This document shows positions 1 through 12,260 of a stretch of 64,000 nt of DNA, one piece after another. The number at the start of each line of letters is the position of its first letter. Positions within the stretch are counted from its first letter, which is position 1. Position numbers and translations under genes: made by a program. The notes below the pieces were generated by a model. It had not been told where the DNA came from. It searched no databases and worked only from the letters and a program-made list of their open reading frames with translations. This stretch comes from Calonectria ilicicola (taxonomy: Eukaryota; Ascomycota; Sordariomycetes; Hypocreales; Nectriaceae), in contig CP085827.1 in the NCBI GenBank assembly GCA_020809705.1, positions 4,712,001 to 4,776,000 on the forward strand. Reading direction: 5' to 3'.

Positions 1-415
1 AATAATTAAAAATTAATTTAAAAAAATTAAAAAAAATTAAAAAAAGTTAATAAAAAGATTTTATTAAAAATACTTAAATTAATTAAATTTTTTACTGTAA
101 ATATAAAATATAATCTTAAATATTTAAAATAAATCTTTTAAAATAAATAAAATAATAAATTTATTGAAATAAAATATAATAAATATAATAATAAAATTAA
201 ATATTTAAAATGAAGAATAAATTTATTTAATAAATTAAAAACTAATATAAATAATAAAGATTATTAAAGAAATTAAAATATATAAATTATATATTCTAAT
301 TATAAGTTTAAAAGAAAATAGCTGCAATTTAAAGAATTAAATAAATTTAAAAAAGAGAATACTATTATAAATTATATAAGCAATTCTATATAAAATCATA
401 TATATACCATATATA

Positions 416-619
416 CAGGGTTGTGATTTTAGTTTGTAGTTTTAGTTTTAGTTAATTAATTTAATTGTAGTTTTAATTAATTAAAAGCTATATTATAGTT
501 TTGGTTAGCTAATTAACTAACTACATTGTAATTTTAATTAACTAAAAACTATAGCTTGTAGTTTGTAGTTTAGTTATAGTTTTTTTTTTTTAGTTTTAGT
601 TAACTAAATCATAACCCTG
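416..619. mobile_element. MITE-like element with terminal inverted repeats
   Basis: A 204-bp segment begins CAGGGTTGTGATTTTAGTT and ends AACTAAATCATAACCCTG. The reverse complement of the end is CAGGGTTATGATTTAGTT, so the termini are inverted repeats of 18-19 bp with one mismatch and one indel. Both sides are TA-rich (TATATA to the left, CATATATA to the right), compatible with a TA-type target duplication. The inside is built of TAGTTTTAGTT/AACTAAAACTA-like words and is itself partly self-complementary. It has no coding capacity. Size, terminal repeats and flanks suit a non-autonomous Tc1/mariner-type element; that family assignment is inference. Confidence 0.6.
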
Positions 620-1759
620 CATATATATATATAATATTAATATTAGCTAACCATAGTAAGAGCCTTCTACCCTCTTTATCACATAACATAGTTATTATGC
701 CTACCCCTAGCCTTGTCTTATAATACGCAAGGTCCATTTATTACCTCCCTTAATCTTTATAAATAAACCTTACTTCTTTTTAAATCTTATTTATTTAATT
801 CTTATACTTATTATTAATAATATTTATTATAAAGCTTTTTTTTTAATTTAAATTTATTATATTTTTATATTATTTTTTTTAAAATTTATTTTTTTTTAAT
901 AAATTTTTAATTATTTATATTAAATTTATTAATAAAAATATAAAATATTTAAAATTTATATATAATAAATTTTATTTTTTAATAAATTATAAAATTAATT
1001 TTAAAATTTATATTTAATTTATTTTTAATAAATTTTAATTAATATATAATATATAATATAAAAGATAATTATATATAAAAAATATTATTAATATATTTTT
1101 TAATAAATAAATAATTTTAATTATAAAAAATATAATATTTAAATAATATTATATTAAAAATAATAAAAACACTGCTTATATCCTATTACACTAATTATAT
1201 CCCATTAATTAATTAAACTATTATTTATATTTCTTATTCTAATATATAACCTTTCTTACCCTTTTTCTTTCTTTTTCTTTTATTATTATATCCTTATAAC
1301 CCTTCTATTTAATATATTAATCTATTTATAGCCTTCTTTATTTAATTTATTTAAAAATTACTTTTACTTATTATTTAAAAAAATCTTTTATATTTAAATA
1401 TTTTAAAATACTTTAATATTAATTTTATTATTTATTATTACTTTAAATAAAAATTTTATTATTTTTAAATATATTTTTAAAAAGAAAATTATATTTTTAA
1501 AAAATTAATTTAATTTTAATTTTATTTTTTATATCATTTTATTATTGAATTTTTTAATTTTTTTTAAATTTTAATAAATATTTTTATTTATTTATATTTA
1601 AATTAATATTATTAATTTAAATCTTTTAATAAATATATTAAGCTATAAATTTGGTTTTTAAAGGGTTATTATTAATATAGATAATGTATTATTTAATTGT
1701 AAATATCTTGGCTATATATATATGTGTTTAAGGGTGTGTGTTTAAGGGTTTTATAAGAA

Positions 1760-4700
1760 TGATTAGGACTTTAGCGCTATAATAGCTAAAAGTAGTATAT
1801 AACTCACTTAGCTTATTAAGGAATTTTAGTAAACATTTAAGAAATATTTATTAAATTAAAGTCTATATAATATAATATAATTTATTTTATAATTTTTTTA
1901 ATTATTTTAATTAATAATTTTTATAATTATTTTAATTAATAATTTTTATAATTTTTTAATTTTTATATTTTTTTAAATAATTAATATAATTATTATAAAT
2001 ATATAAATTATAATTAATTTTAATAAATACTTTTTAAATATATTATATATAAATATAATATTTAAATTATTTATAAAAATTTATATTTTATTAGAATATT
2101 TAAATGTTATAAAAGATTTAGTAAATAAATATAAAATAAATAATAAATAAAAATATTAAATTTAAATATAAAATAAAAATTAAAAAAATAAATAAATAAT
2201 AATATAAATATATATTAAATAATTTTATTTTAAATTTAAAATATAAATTTTATAATTTTAAATTCTTTTTAATAAAATAATTAAAATAAGAAGCTTTAAA
2301 AAAAGTAAATATATTACATTAATTTATAAAATATAATAATTATTTATTATTTATTTTATATAAAAAATATATAATAAAAAAAAATTTTAAATTTTATTAT
2401 AAATTATAATTTAATAATAAATAATTTAAATAAAAATATTATAAAAAATAATAAATTAAATAAATTATAATTAAATTTTTTTATTATTTATAAAAAATAT
2501 ATTAATTTAAAATTTTAAAAAATATAATTAAAAAATAATCTTTTAAATTTATAATAAAATAATAAATAATTATTAATAGATTATTTTAATATATAAAATT
2601 TAATTTATATATTTTTAAATATTTAAAACTTAAAAAATAAATATATATTAAATTAAAAAATTAAAAAAAGATTTTAAAATAAAAAATCTTAAAATTTCTT
2701 TATATTTAATATTTATTAATAATAAATATTTAAAAAAAGTTTAATAAGAAATTATTTTATTATATAATATTTTAATAATAATAAATAAAATTATTTTAAT
2801 TTTAAACATAATTAATTTTAATAAAGTTTTGGGTAATTTTTAATTAAATTAATTTAATTAAAAGTATAAATATAAACTATTAATATTAAAATTAAAAAGT
2901 TTTTAAAATAAAATTATAAATTAATTTTTATTATTAATATAAAATCTTTTATAAAAAAATTAATAAAAAATAATAAATAAATTTAAATAATATATATTTA
3001 TAATATATTTATATTAAATAAATAATTAATAATTATTTTTAATAAAAAAATTAAAAAAAGAAAATTATATTATTTATAAAGTTAAAAGATAATAAATAAA
3101 TATTTAATAAGAAAATTATAAAAAATTTATTTATATTAAAAAAGATAAAATATATTATTAATTTTTAAAAAGAAAAAAAGTTATTATATAATTTAATTTA
3201 CTTTATTAATAAAAAATAATAAAAGGTATTATAGAATTATATTATAAAGAATGTAATAAATAATTAAATAAACCTTTTTATAAATAAAATAAAAATATTA
3301 ATTCTTTTTATATTTAAAAAAGATAATATTTTAAAATTATATATTAATTATAAAAGATTAAATATAATAATAATTAAAAATTATTATTTTTATTATTAAT
3401 TAATAATTTATTAAATTATTTTATAAAAGTAAAATAAACTATTAAAATAAGTTTTTAAAATATATATTATTATATTAATATTAAATTTATTAATTATTAA
3501 AAAATTATTTTTTATATATAATATAATTACTTTTAATATATAATAATATTATTTAAATTTATTAATATATCTATTATTTTTTAAATATATATTTATTAAA
3601 TATTTATTAAATTATTAAATATATATTATATTATATATTTAAATAATATTATTATTTATTTTTAAAATTAAAATTAATATATATAAAATATAAAAAAAAT
3701 CTTATAAAAATTATAAACTGTTTAACTATATATTAAATTATTTAAATATATTTTTTATTAATAAAAGATTAAGTTTTTAGATTATATTATTATATAAAAA
3801 AAATTAAAATAAATTTAATATAAATTTAAATAATTATTAAATAATTTATATTAATTAATTTTAAAAAAAATATAAATTTTCTTAAGCTTTTATAATTTTT
3901 ATAAAAAATTTATTTTAAAATATTTAAAAATTATAAAGCTTCTTATAATCTTATTAAAAGATAATAAAAAGAATTATAAAATAAAGAAATTTATATAATT
4001 TTTAATAATATAAAAAATATTAAAAAAACTTTAATATACTTTTTATTTTATAATTATTCTTTAATATTAAAATCTTAAATTATTTATATATATAAAAATA
4101 AATATATTAATTAAAATTATTTTAAATATATTATTTTAATTATAAGTAAATTAATAATAATTAATTATTTATTAATTAAAAAAATTTATAAATTAAAAAA
4201 ATAATAAATTATATTAATAAATATTTAAAGAATATTTAATAAAAGATAATTATAAAAAATTATAAAAATTTATATAAAATAAAATAATATTTTTATTATA
4301 ATTTTTATATAAATTAGAAGATTTAATTAAAAAATTATAAATTAATAATTAATACTATTAATAAAAAATAAAAAAAATTATAAAATAATTAATAAATAAA
4401 AGAAATATTATTTTAATAAATAAAATACTTTTTTTATAAAGAAAAATTAATAATTTTAAATTAATATATTATAAAAAATTTTTTTAAAAAGATATTATAA
4501 TAATTTAAAATTAGAATATATAAAAATATATAAAATATTTAAATTAATTAATTATAAATTTTATTAAAAAGATATAATTAAAGATTATATAATAAGATAT
4601 TAAATATATTAAGATAAATATGTATTAAAATATTAATTATATAAATAATTATAATTATTTTTTTTATTAATATATTTATTTTAAGAAATTAATATAAATT

Positions 4701-5750
4701 TTATAATAAAATTATTAAATAATATTTAAATAAATAATAAAAAATGTAATATAATATTAATTATTATATATTATATAATTAAATATATAATCTTTTTATT
4801 AATAAAAAAAAATACTTAATATAATCTAATTAATATAAATCTTTTATAAAAATATTAAATATAAATTTAAAATATTAAAAAAAATTATAAATAATAAAAA
4901 TAAATTAATTATTAATAAATTTTAAATAAATCTTATAAAAAAATAAATAATTATTTATTAATTATTTATTATATATTATTTATAAATAAATAAATAAATA
5001 AAATAAATTTATTAAATCTTAAAAAAATATTTTTAAATATATATAAAAAGCTTATTAAGTTAATAAATAATTTAATTATTTAAAGTAAAGTTTATATATA
5101 ATAATCATATATATAATATTGTTAAAGTTTTTTTAATATAAATATTTTATAAATATTATTTTAAAGTAATAATTTATATTTTTAAATATATTAAAATTAA
5201 AATATAAAAAGTTAATAAATATTTAATAATTTTTTATTAAATATAAAAATAAATTTAAAAATATTAATAATTTATAATATAAATATAATTTAAATATTAT
5301 AATTAATATTATTAAATTATTAATAAAGTATTTTTATTTTAAAAATAAGAAATTAATATTATAATTTACTAAAATAATTATTAAAAAAATTAAAAAAATA
5401 AATATATAAAATATATTTATTAAAGTGATATTAATATATTATAAATAATATAAATATATATATATATAAAATAAAATAATAATATAAAATAAAATATATA
5501 ATAAAAGTATAGTAAATAATTAGTAAAATAATTATTAATTAATACATTTATAAATATAAATATATATATAAATTATTAAGATAATAATTTAAAAGAAATA
5601 TTTAATAAAGATTTAATAATAACTTAATAAATAAGTATTTAAGAAAAAGCATTATAATTATGATTATAAGGATAATTATAAGAGTAATTCTTATATTTAT
5701 AATTAATAAATAGTAAAAATATATTATTAGGTATAGACTTATATAAGGGT
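1760..5750 (+). mobile_element. Decayed Ty3/gypsy-like retroelement, copy A
   Basis: Translating forward, 3,301-3,396 gives an RT-like run containing FKKDNILKLYINYKRLN, close to the Ty3/gypsy consensus shape KKDG-LRLC-DYR-LN. Further on, 3,636-3,659 reads YLNNIIIY where the catalytic YLDD is expected; Asp to Asn is G-to-A decay. Around 4,490-4,610 a frame with a GH-like start and a K-I-KLI-spacing resembles the zinc-binding part of integrase, but weakly. Frames are broken by stops and indels throughout, so it is inactive. It pairs, inverted, with copy B. No matching direct LTR pair could be identified; the ends given are where similarity to copy B stops. Confidence 0.6.
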
Positions 5751-5769
5751 TGTTAACCAGAGTGACTAA

Positions 5770-5925
5770 AGGAGCTATAGAATAGATTATATTATATTAT
5801 ATAGACTTTAACTTGGCAAATATTCCTTGAATATTTACTAAAATTCTTTAATAAGCTAAGTAAGCTATACACTACCTTTAGCTATTATAATACTAAAGTT
5901 CTAATTATTTTTATAATTATTCCTC
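5770..5925 (+). repeat. About 150-bp block, third copy of a retroelement end
   Basis: The block contains ATATAGACTTTAA, then TACTAAAATTCTTTAATAAG, then CTAAGTAAGCTATA. It recurs in the same orientation at 11,085-11,225 and reversed at about 1,770-1,900. In the other two places it forms the outer end of copies A and B. Here it stands without the adjoining element body, so it may be a solo terminal repeat or the stump of a third insertion. Confidence 0.55.
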
Positions 5926-6439
5926 TTCTTTTAATATTTAATCTTTAAATATTTACTAATAGTTTCTTTAATTTGCTAGATTTTATATATTTATAGTTAT
6001 TATTATATATTATTATTATTTTATTATTAATCACTTATATAATATATATTATTTATTATTTATTATATATTATATATATAATATATATTTAATAAATAAT
6101 TATTATAAAGATTTTATTTTAATAAAATATATATTATAATATATTTATAATTTCTATTTATTTTATATTTATTTATACTTTTTTATATAAATAATACTTT
6201 TTATTTTATTTATTATATATATATATTTTTTTTTTTTTATTATTTTATTTTTATTTTTTTTAATAAATATTTAATAAATTCTTATAATATTATTTTTTTT
6301 TAATTTTTTATAATACTTACTTATTATAAATAATTTATTAATTAAATATTTATTAAATAATTATTAAATAATTACTTTTACTTTTATTATATTATATAAA
6401 AATATAATAATTTTTTATTTATTTATTATTAAAAATTTA

Positions 6440-7255
6440 TTAATATTTATTACATTTATTATAAAAAAACTAATTAATTTTATAATATAATATATTTACT
6501 TTTATTAAATATTTTATATATATTTATTATTAATTTAATTAAATTCTTTAAAAGCTTATTAACTTTATAATCTAATATTAGAATTTTCTAATTAAATTTA
6601 ATATATATAATATTATTAAATATAATAAAAATAATAATAATATTTTTAAACTTTTAATAAATATTAATTATTAATATTTTAATTAAATTATATATATTAT
6701 TATTAATTTCTAATATTATATTAAAGATAATATTAAAAATATAATTAATATTTATAGAATATTTAATAAATAATTATCTTTATATATATTATAAAATATT
6801 ATTATTTAATATAAGTTAATAATATTAGATTTTTAAATTTAAATAAATACTATTTTATATTTAGTAAGTATTTTATTAATTTATTATAATATAATTTTAT
6901 TTTTTTTAATATTAAAAATTTATATATATTTATTTAATTTTTATTATTTTTTTTATATTTATAATAATAATATTATTATAATTATTAAATATTTATTAAA
7001 TATTTTAAATTAAATTAAGTTTATTTATATTTTTAATATTATAAAGGATTTTTTATTTTAATTTATTATTATATAAAAATATAAGGTTTTATATATTTTA
7101 GTTATTATTATAAGTTATTATAATTTTATTTATATTATTAAGTATATTAAAAAACCTTCTATTTAGTGGAAAGTAATTTATATATTTTTATATTATATTT
7201 AAAAAGAGAAAAAGGAGTTTAAGATTGCTAAGTTTATTATTTTTAAGGTTAAGTT
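6440..7255. repeat. Left member of inverted repeat pair flanking copy B
   Basis: This about 0.8-kb segment is the reverse complement of 11,225-12,030 with scattered differences. A clear anchor is the stretch of TATAATAATAATATTATT words near 6,955-6,980, matched near 11,500-11,525. Another is 6,530-6,600 with its AAAGCTTATTAACTTTATAATCT-like block against 11,905-11,945. The segment abuts copy B directly. It could be a remnant of a second element type or long terminal inverted repeats of a composite. A short stretch around 7,140-7,400 is less AT-rich than the surroundings. Confidence 0.55.
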
Positions 7256-7550
7256 TAAGCTTATATTTAATAATATACTTCTATTATTTATTAGTTATAG
7301 ATATAGTAGATATGGTAGTTATCTTTATAATTGTCCTTGCGATTGTAGTTATAGTGCTTTTTCTTAAGTGTTTATTTACTAAGCTATTATTAAATTTCTA
7401 CTAAATGCTCTTTTAAGCTATTATTTTAATAATTTATATATATATTTATATTTATAAATATATTAATTAATAATTATTTTACTACTCATTTACTATATTT
7501 TTATTATATTTTTTATTTTATATTATTATTTTATTTTTTTATATATATTT

Positions 7551-7660
7551 ATATTATTTATAATATTTGTATATTATTTATAATATTTGTATATTATTTA
7601 TAATATTTGTATATTATTTATAATATTTGTATATTATTTATAATATTCTTATATTATTTA
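7551..7660. repeat. 20-bp tandem repeat, about 5.5 copies
   Basis: The unit ATATTATTTATAATATTTGT is repeated with exact 20-bp spacing from 7,551. The fifth copy ends in a variant (TATTCTT). The corresponding place in the inverted copy A (about 5,440-5,465) has a single unit, so the array expanded in copy B. Confidence 0.85.
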
Positions 7661-9167
7661 TAAAATATTCTTTAAATATTTAATAAATTTCTATATATTA
7701 TATTTTATTAATTAATTTATTTATTTAATTTAGTAAAATAATTATTCTTTATTTTCCTTATAATTTATTTTTTTTTAATTTAAAGAAAATAATTATACTT
7801 TTGTTATTTATTTATTAAAATTATAATTATAATTTTAATAAAAAAACTAAAAATATATTATATATATATTAATATTATTTTAATAAATATATTTTATATA
7901 TATTCTTTTTTATTTTTTTTAATAATTATTTTAATAAATTATAATATTAACTTTTTATTTTTAAAATAAAAATACTTTATTAATAATTTAATAATATTCT
8001 TTAACTTATATTCTTTAGTTTAATAATATTAATTATAATATTTAGATTATACTTTTATTATAAATTATTAATATTTTTAAGCTTATTTTTATTATTTATA
8101 ATTTTTTTTAATATTTTAAATTTATATTTAATATTTTTATAAAAGATTTATATTAATTAGATTATATTAAGTATTTTTTTTATTAATAAAAAGATTATAT
8201 ATTTAATTATATAATATATAATAATTAATATTATATTATATTTTTTATTATTTACTTAAATATTATTTAATAATTTTATAATAAAATTTATATTAATTTC
8301 TTAAAATAAATATATTAATAAAAAAAATAATTATAATTATTTATATAATTAATATTTTAATAAGTATTTATTTTAATATATTTAATATTTTATTATATAA
8401 TTTTCAATTATATCTTTTTAATAAAATTTATAATTAATTAATTTAAATATTTTATATATTTTTATATATTTTAATTTTAAATTATTATAATATTTTTTTA
8501 AAATTTCTCCCTTTATAATATATTAATTTAAAATTATTAATTTTTCTTTATAAAAAAAGTATTTTATTTACTAAAATAATATTTTTTTTATTTATTAATT
8601 ATTTTATAAATCCTTTTTATTTTTTATTAATAATATTAATTATTAATTTATAATTTTTTAATTAAATCTTCTAATTTATATAAAAATTATAATAAAAATA
8701 TTATTTTATTTTATATAAATTTTTTTATAATTAAATATAAAATATATTAATTTAAATTAATAATTTTAATTTTAAATAAATTCTTATAATTTTTTATAAT
8801 TATTTTTTATTAAATATTCTTGAAATATTTATTAATATAATCTATTACTCTTTTAATTTATATTATAATTATAAAAATATATATTATATATTATATTAAA
8901 TTAAAAGATCTTAAAACCTAACTTCAATCTAAAAATAAAAAGATCTTTCTTAAACTAGCTTAAATAGCTTATATATATATCTAAATACTCTTAATTATTT
9001 ATTATATATTTAATAATAATTTATTATATATTTAATAATAATTTATTAATTAATATTAGCTTTTTTATTAAAATAAATAATATATTATAATAAATTATTT
9101 TATTTAATATATAATCTAATCTTTTAAAAAATTTATTAATAAAATTTATTTTCTTTAATTTATATTT

Positions 9168-9325
9168 AATATTAAAATTAAATTATATAAATTTATATAT
9201 TTAATAAATAAATTTTCTTTAAAAATTTTATATAAAAATAAATATTATTTTTATTAAAATAATATAATTTATTAATAAAATAAATTTATTAAATATATAA
9301 ATTTATATAATTTAATTTTAATATT
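9168..9325. repeat. Near-perfect 42-bp inverted repeat (hairpin)
   Basis: The left arm about 9,168-9,210, starting AATATTAAAATTAAATTATA, is matched by its reverse complement at about 9,283-9,325. The loop is about 70 bp. The arms are essentially identical although the surrounding copies have diverged strongly. It lies in sequence present in copy B and absent from copy A. Confidence 0.7.
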
Positions 9326-11224
9326 TTAGGCTTTTTATAATAATAAAAAATTTTCATTAATTTATGATTTAATATTACTTTATATTTATAAGCTTTTTTA
9401 ATTAATAAATAATTAATTATTATTAATTTATTTATAATTAAAATAATATATTTAAAATAACTTTAATTAATATATTTATTTTTATATATACAAGTAATTT
9501 AAGATTTTAATATTAAAAAATAATTATAAAATAAAAAATATATTAAAGCTTTTTTAATATTTTTTATATTATTAAAAATTATATAAATTTCTTTATTTTA
9601 TAATTTTTTTTATTATCTTTTAATAAAATTATAATAAGCTTTATAATTTTTAAATATTTTAAAATAAATCTTTTATAAAAATTATTTTTAATTTTAATAT
9701 TAAAATATTAAGTTTAATTTTTATATTTTTTTATTTTTTAAAAAATCTAATTTTTTAATTTTAATATTAATAATTTATATATTTTTAATTAAATTAATTT
9801 AATTAAAGATTATTTAATATTTTATTAAAATTAATTATACTTAAAATTAAAATAATTCTATTTACTATTATTAGAATATTATATAATAAAGTATTTTTTA
9901 TCAAATTCTTTTTAAATATTTATTATTAATAAATATTAAATATAAAGGAATTTTAAAATTCTTTATTTTAAAATCTTTTTTAATTTTTTAATTTCATATA
10001 TATTTATTTTTTAAATATTTATAAAATCTATAATTATTTTATTTTATTTTTTAAATTTTTATTTAATTTATAATAATATTAATAAATTAAATTAAATTTA
10101 TTTTTTAAATTTTAAATATTTAAAAATATATAAATTATATTTTATATATTAAAATAATCTATTAATAATTATTTATTATTTTATTATAAATTTAAAAGAT
10201 TATTTTTTAATTATATTTTTTAAAATTTTAAATTAATATATTTTTTATAAATAAAATTTAAAAAATCCTATTAAAAGAAATTATTAAATCTTATTATATA
10301 ATTTCTTTATTAAATTTATAAATAATAAAAAAATCTAATTATAATCTATTTAATTTTTCATAAATCTAAATAATCTTTTTATAAATTATTTTTTAATTTT
10401 ATTATATATATTTAATTATTTATTTATATATTAATTATATTATTTTAAAAAATAATATAATTATAAATTTATAATTTATTTTAATCTTTTTTTAATATAT
10501 AATTTAATTAATTTATTATTTTTTATAATATTTTTATTTAAATTATTTATTATTAAATTATAATTTATAATAAAATTTAAATTTTTTTTTATTATATATT
10601 TCTTATATAAAATAAATAATAAATAATTATTATATTTTATAAATTAATATAATATATTTACTTTTTTAAATACCTCTTACTTTAATTATTTTATTAAAAA
10701 AAACCTAAAATTATAAAATTTATATTTTAAATTCAAAATATAATTATTTAATATATATTTATATTATTATTTATTTATTCTTTTTAATCTTTATTTTATA
10801 TTTAATAATTAAATTTTTAATTTTTATTAATAAATAAATATAAAATAAATAATAAATAAAAATATTAAATTTAAAATTAATTAATTTTTTATAATATTTA
10901 AATATTTTAATAAAATATAAATTTTTATAAATAATTTAAATATTATATTTATATATAATATATTTAAAAAATATTTATTAAAATTATTTATAATTTATAT
11001 ATTTATAACAATTATATTAATTATTTAAAAAATATAAAAATTAAAAAATTATAAAAATTATTAATTAAGATAATTAAAAAAATTATAAAATAAATTATAT
11101 TATATTATATAAACTTTAATTTAATAAGTATTTTTTAAATATTTACTAAAATTCTCTAATAAGCTAAGTAAGCTATATACTACTTTTAGCCACTATGGCA
11201 CTAAAATCCTAATTATTCTTACAA

Positions 11225-12030
11225 TTTAAACTTAGCTTTAAAGATAATAAATTTAATAATTTTAAATTTTCTTTTTTTCAAATATAATATAAAGATATAT
11301 TAATTATTTTTTATTAAATAGAAGATTTTTTAATATACTTAATAATATAAATAAGATTATAATAATTTATAATAATAATTAAAGTATATAAGATTTTATA
11401 TTTTTATATAATAATAAATTAAAATAAGAAATCTTTTATAATATTAAAAATATAAATAAACTTAACTTAATTTAAAATATTTAATAAATATTTAATAATT
11501 ATAATAATATTATTATTATAAATATAAAAAAAAATAATAAAAATTAAATAAATATATAAATTTTTAATATTAAAAAAAAATTATATTATAATAAATTAAT
11601 AAAATATTTATTAATTATAAAATAAAAATACTTACTTAAATTTAAAAATTTAATATTATTAACTTATATTAAATAATAATTTTTTATAATATATATAAAG
11701 ATAATTACTTATTAAATATTTTATAAATATTAATTATATTTTTAATATTATCTTTAATATAATATTAAAAATTAATAATAATATATATAATTTAATTAAA
11801 ATATTAATAATTAATATTTATTAAAAATTTAAAAATATTATTATTATTTTTATTATATTTAATAGTATTATATATATTAAGTTTAATTAAGAAATTTTAA
11901 TATTAAATTATAAAGCTAATAAGCTCTTAAAGAATCTAATTAAGTTAATAATAAATATATATAAAATATTTAATAAAAATAAATATATTATATTATAAAA
12001 TTAATTAACTTTCTTATAATAAATATAATA
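11225..12030. repeat. Right member of inverted repeat pair flanking copy B
   Basis: This is the inverted counterpart of 6,440-7,255. Its outer end runs into the heptanucleotide microsatellite. The corresponding outer end of the left member contains only a few related AATAAAT-like words, so the microsatellite appears to have grown from sequence at the edge of this repeat. Confidence 0.55.
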
Positions 12031-12207
12031 AATAATAAATAATAAATAATAAATAATAAATAATAAATAATAAATAATAAATAATAAATAATAAATAATA
12101 AATAATAAATAATAAATAATAAATAATAAATAATAAATAATAAATAATAAATAATAAATAATAAATAATAAATAATAAATAATAAATAATAAATAATAAA
12201 TAATAAT
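12025..12207. repeat. Heptanucleotide microsatellite (AATAAAT)n
   Basis: About 26 near-perfect copies of the 7-bp unit AATAAAT form the last part of the AT-rich block. Because 7 is not divisible by 3, every frame of each strand is a 7-residue peptide repeat, which explains the long reverse-strand ORF reading LLFIIYY repeatedly. It is not a gene. Confidence 0.95.
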
Positions 12208-12234
12208 AACTTAATACTTACAAAACAGAAATAT

Positions 12235-12258
12235 AACACACACACACACACACACACA
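12235..12258. repeat. CA dinucleotide repeat at the island border
   Basis: About eleven CA units directly follow the heptanucleotide array. From here on the base composition is ordinary, so the two simple repeats together mark the boundary between the AT-rich island and gene-bearing sequence. Confidence 0.9.
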
Positions 12259-12260
12259 AC

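Larger units (their letters stand above)
7255..11225 (-). mobile_element. Decayed retroelement, copy B (inverted relative to A)
   Basis: Reverse-complement similarity to copy A is visible at several anchors: 1,800-1,850 with 11,130-11,180; 2,150-2,470 with 10,480-10,860; 3,900-3,980 with 9,600-9,690; 4,800-4,900 with 8,090-8,190; 5,320-5,460 with 7,850-8,040; 5,640-5,750 with 7,255-7,375. The copies differ by large indels. B lacks roughly 0.9 kb that in A holds the reverse transcriptase motifs. B carries about 0.6 kb absent from A, including a hairpin at 9,168-9,325, and an expanded 20-bp tandem at 7,551-7,660. No open frame survives. Confidence 0.6.
1..12260. repeat. AT-rich, RIP-like repeat island
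   Basis: The whole stretch is almost only A and T, with G and C nearly absent over kilobases. It changes to ordinary composition within about 60 bp at its right edge. No long ORF with normal codon use exists; the only long frame (11,988-12,263) is a translation of a 7-bp microsatellite. Recognisable retroelement motifs survive with G/C bases replaced (for example the reverse transcriptase YLDD motif now reads YLNN), which is what repeat-induced point mutation does in Pezizomycotina. Positions 1-1,760 are the least resolved part: apart from the element at 416-619 and two slightly less AT-rich patches (about 655-780 and 1,165-1,280) I see nothing identifiable. Confidence 0.85.

Noticed and set aside
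1725..1760. Telomere-like TTTAAGGG words
   Set aside because: Only two or three imperfect units, not TTAGGG arrays; no evidence for a telomere here.
1..12260. Mitochondrial DNA fragment as explanation of the AT-richness
   Set aside because: No mitochondrial gene, tRNA or intron-encoded endonuclease pattern is visible, while retroelement motifs and repeat pairs are.
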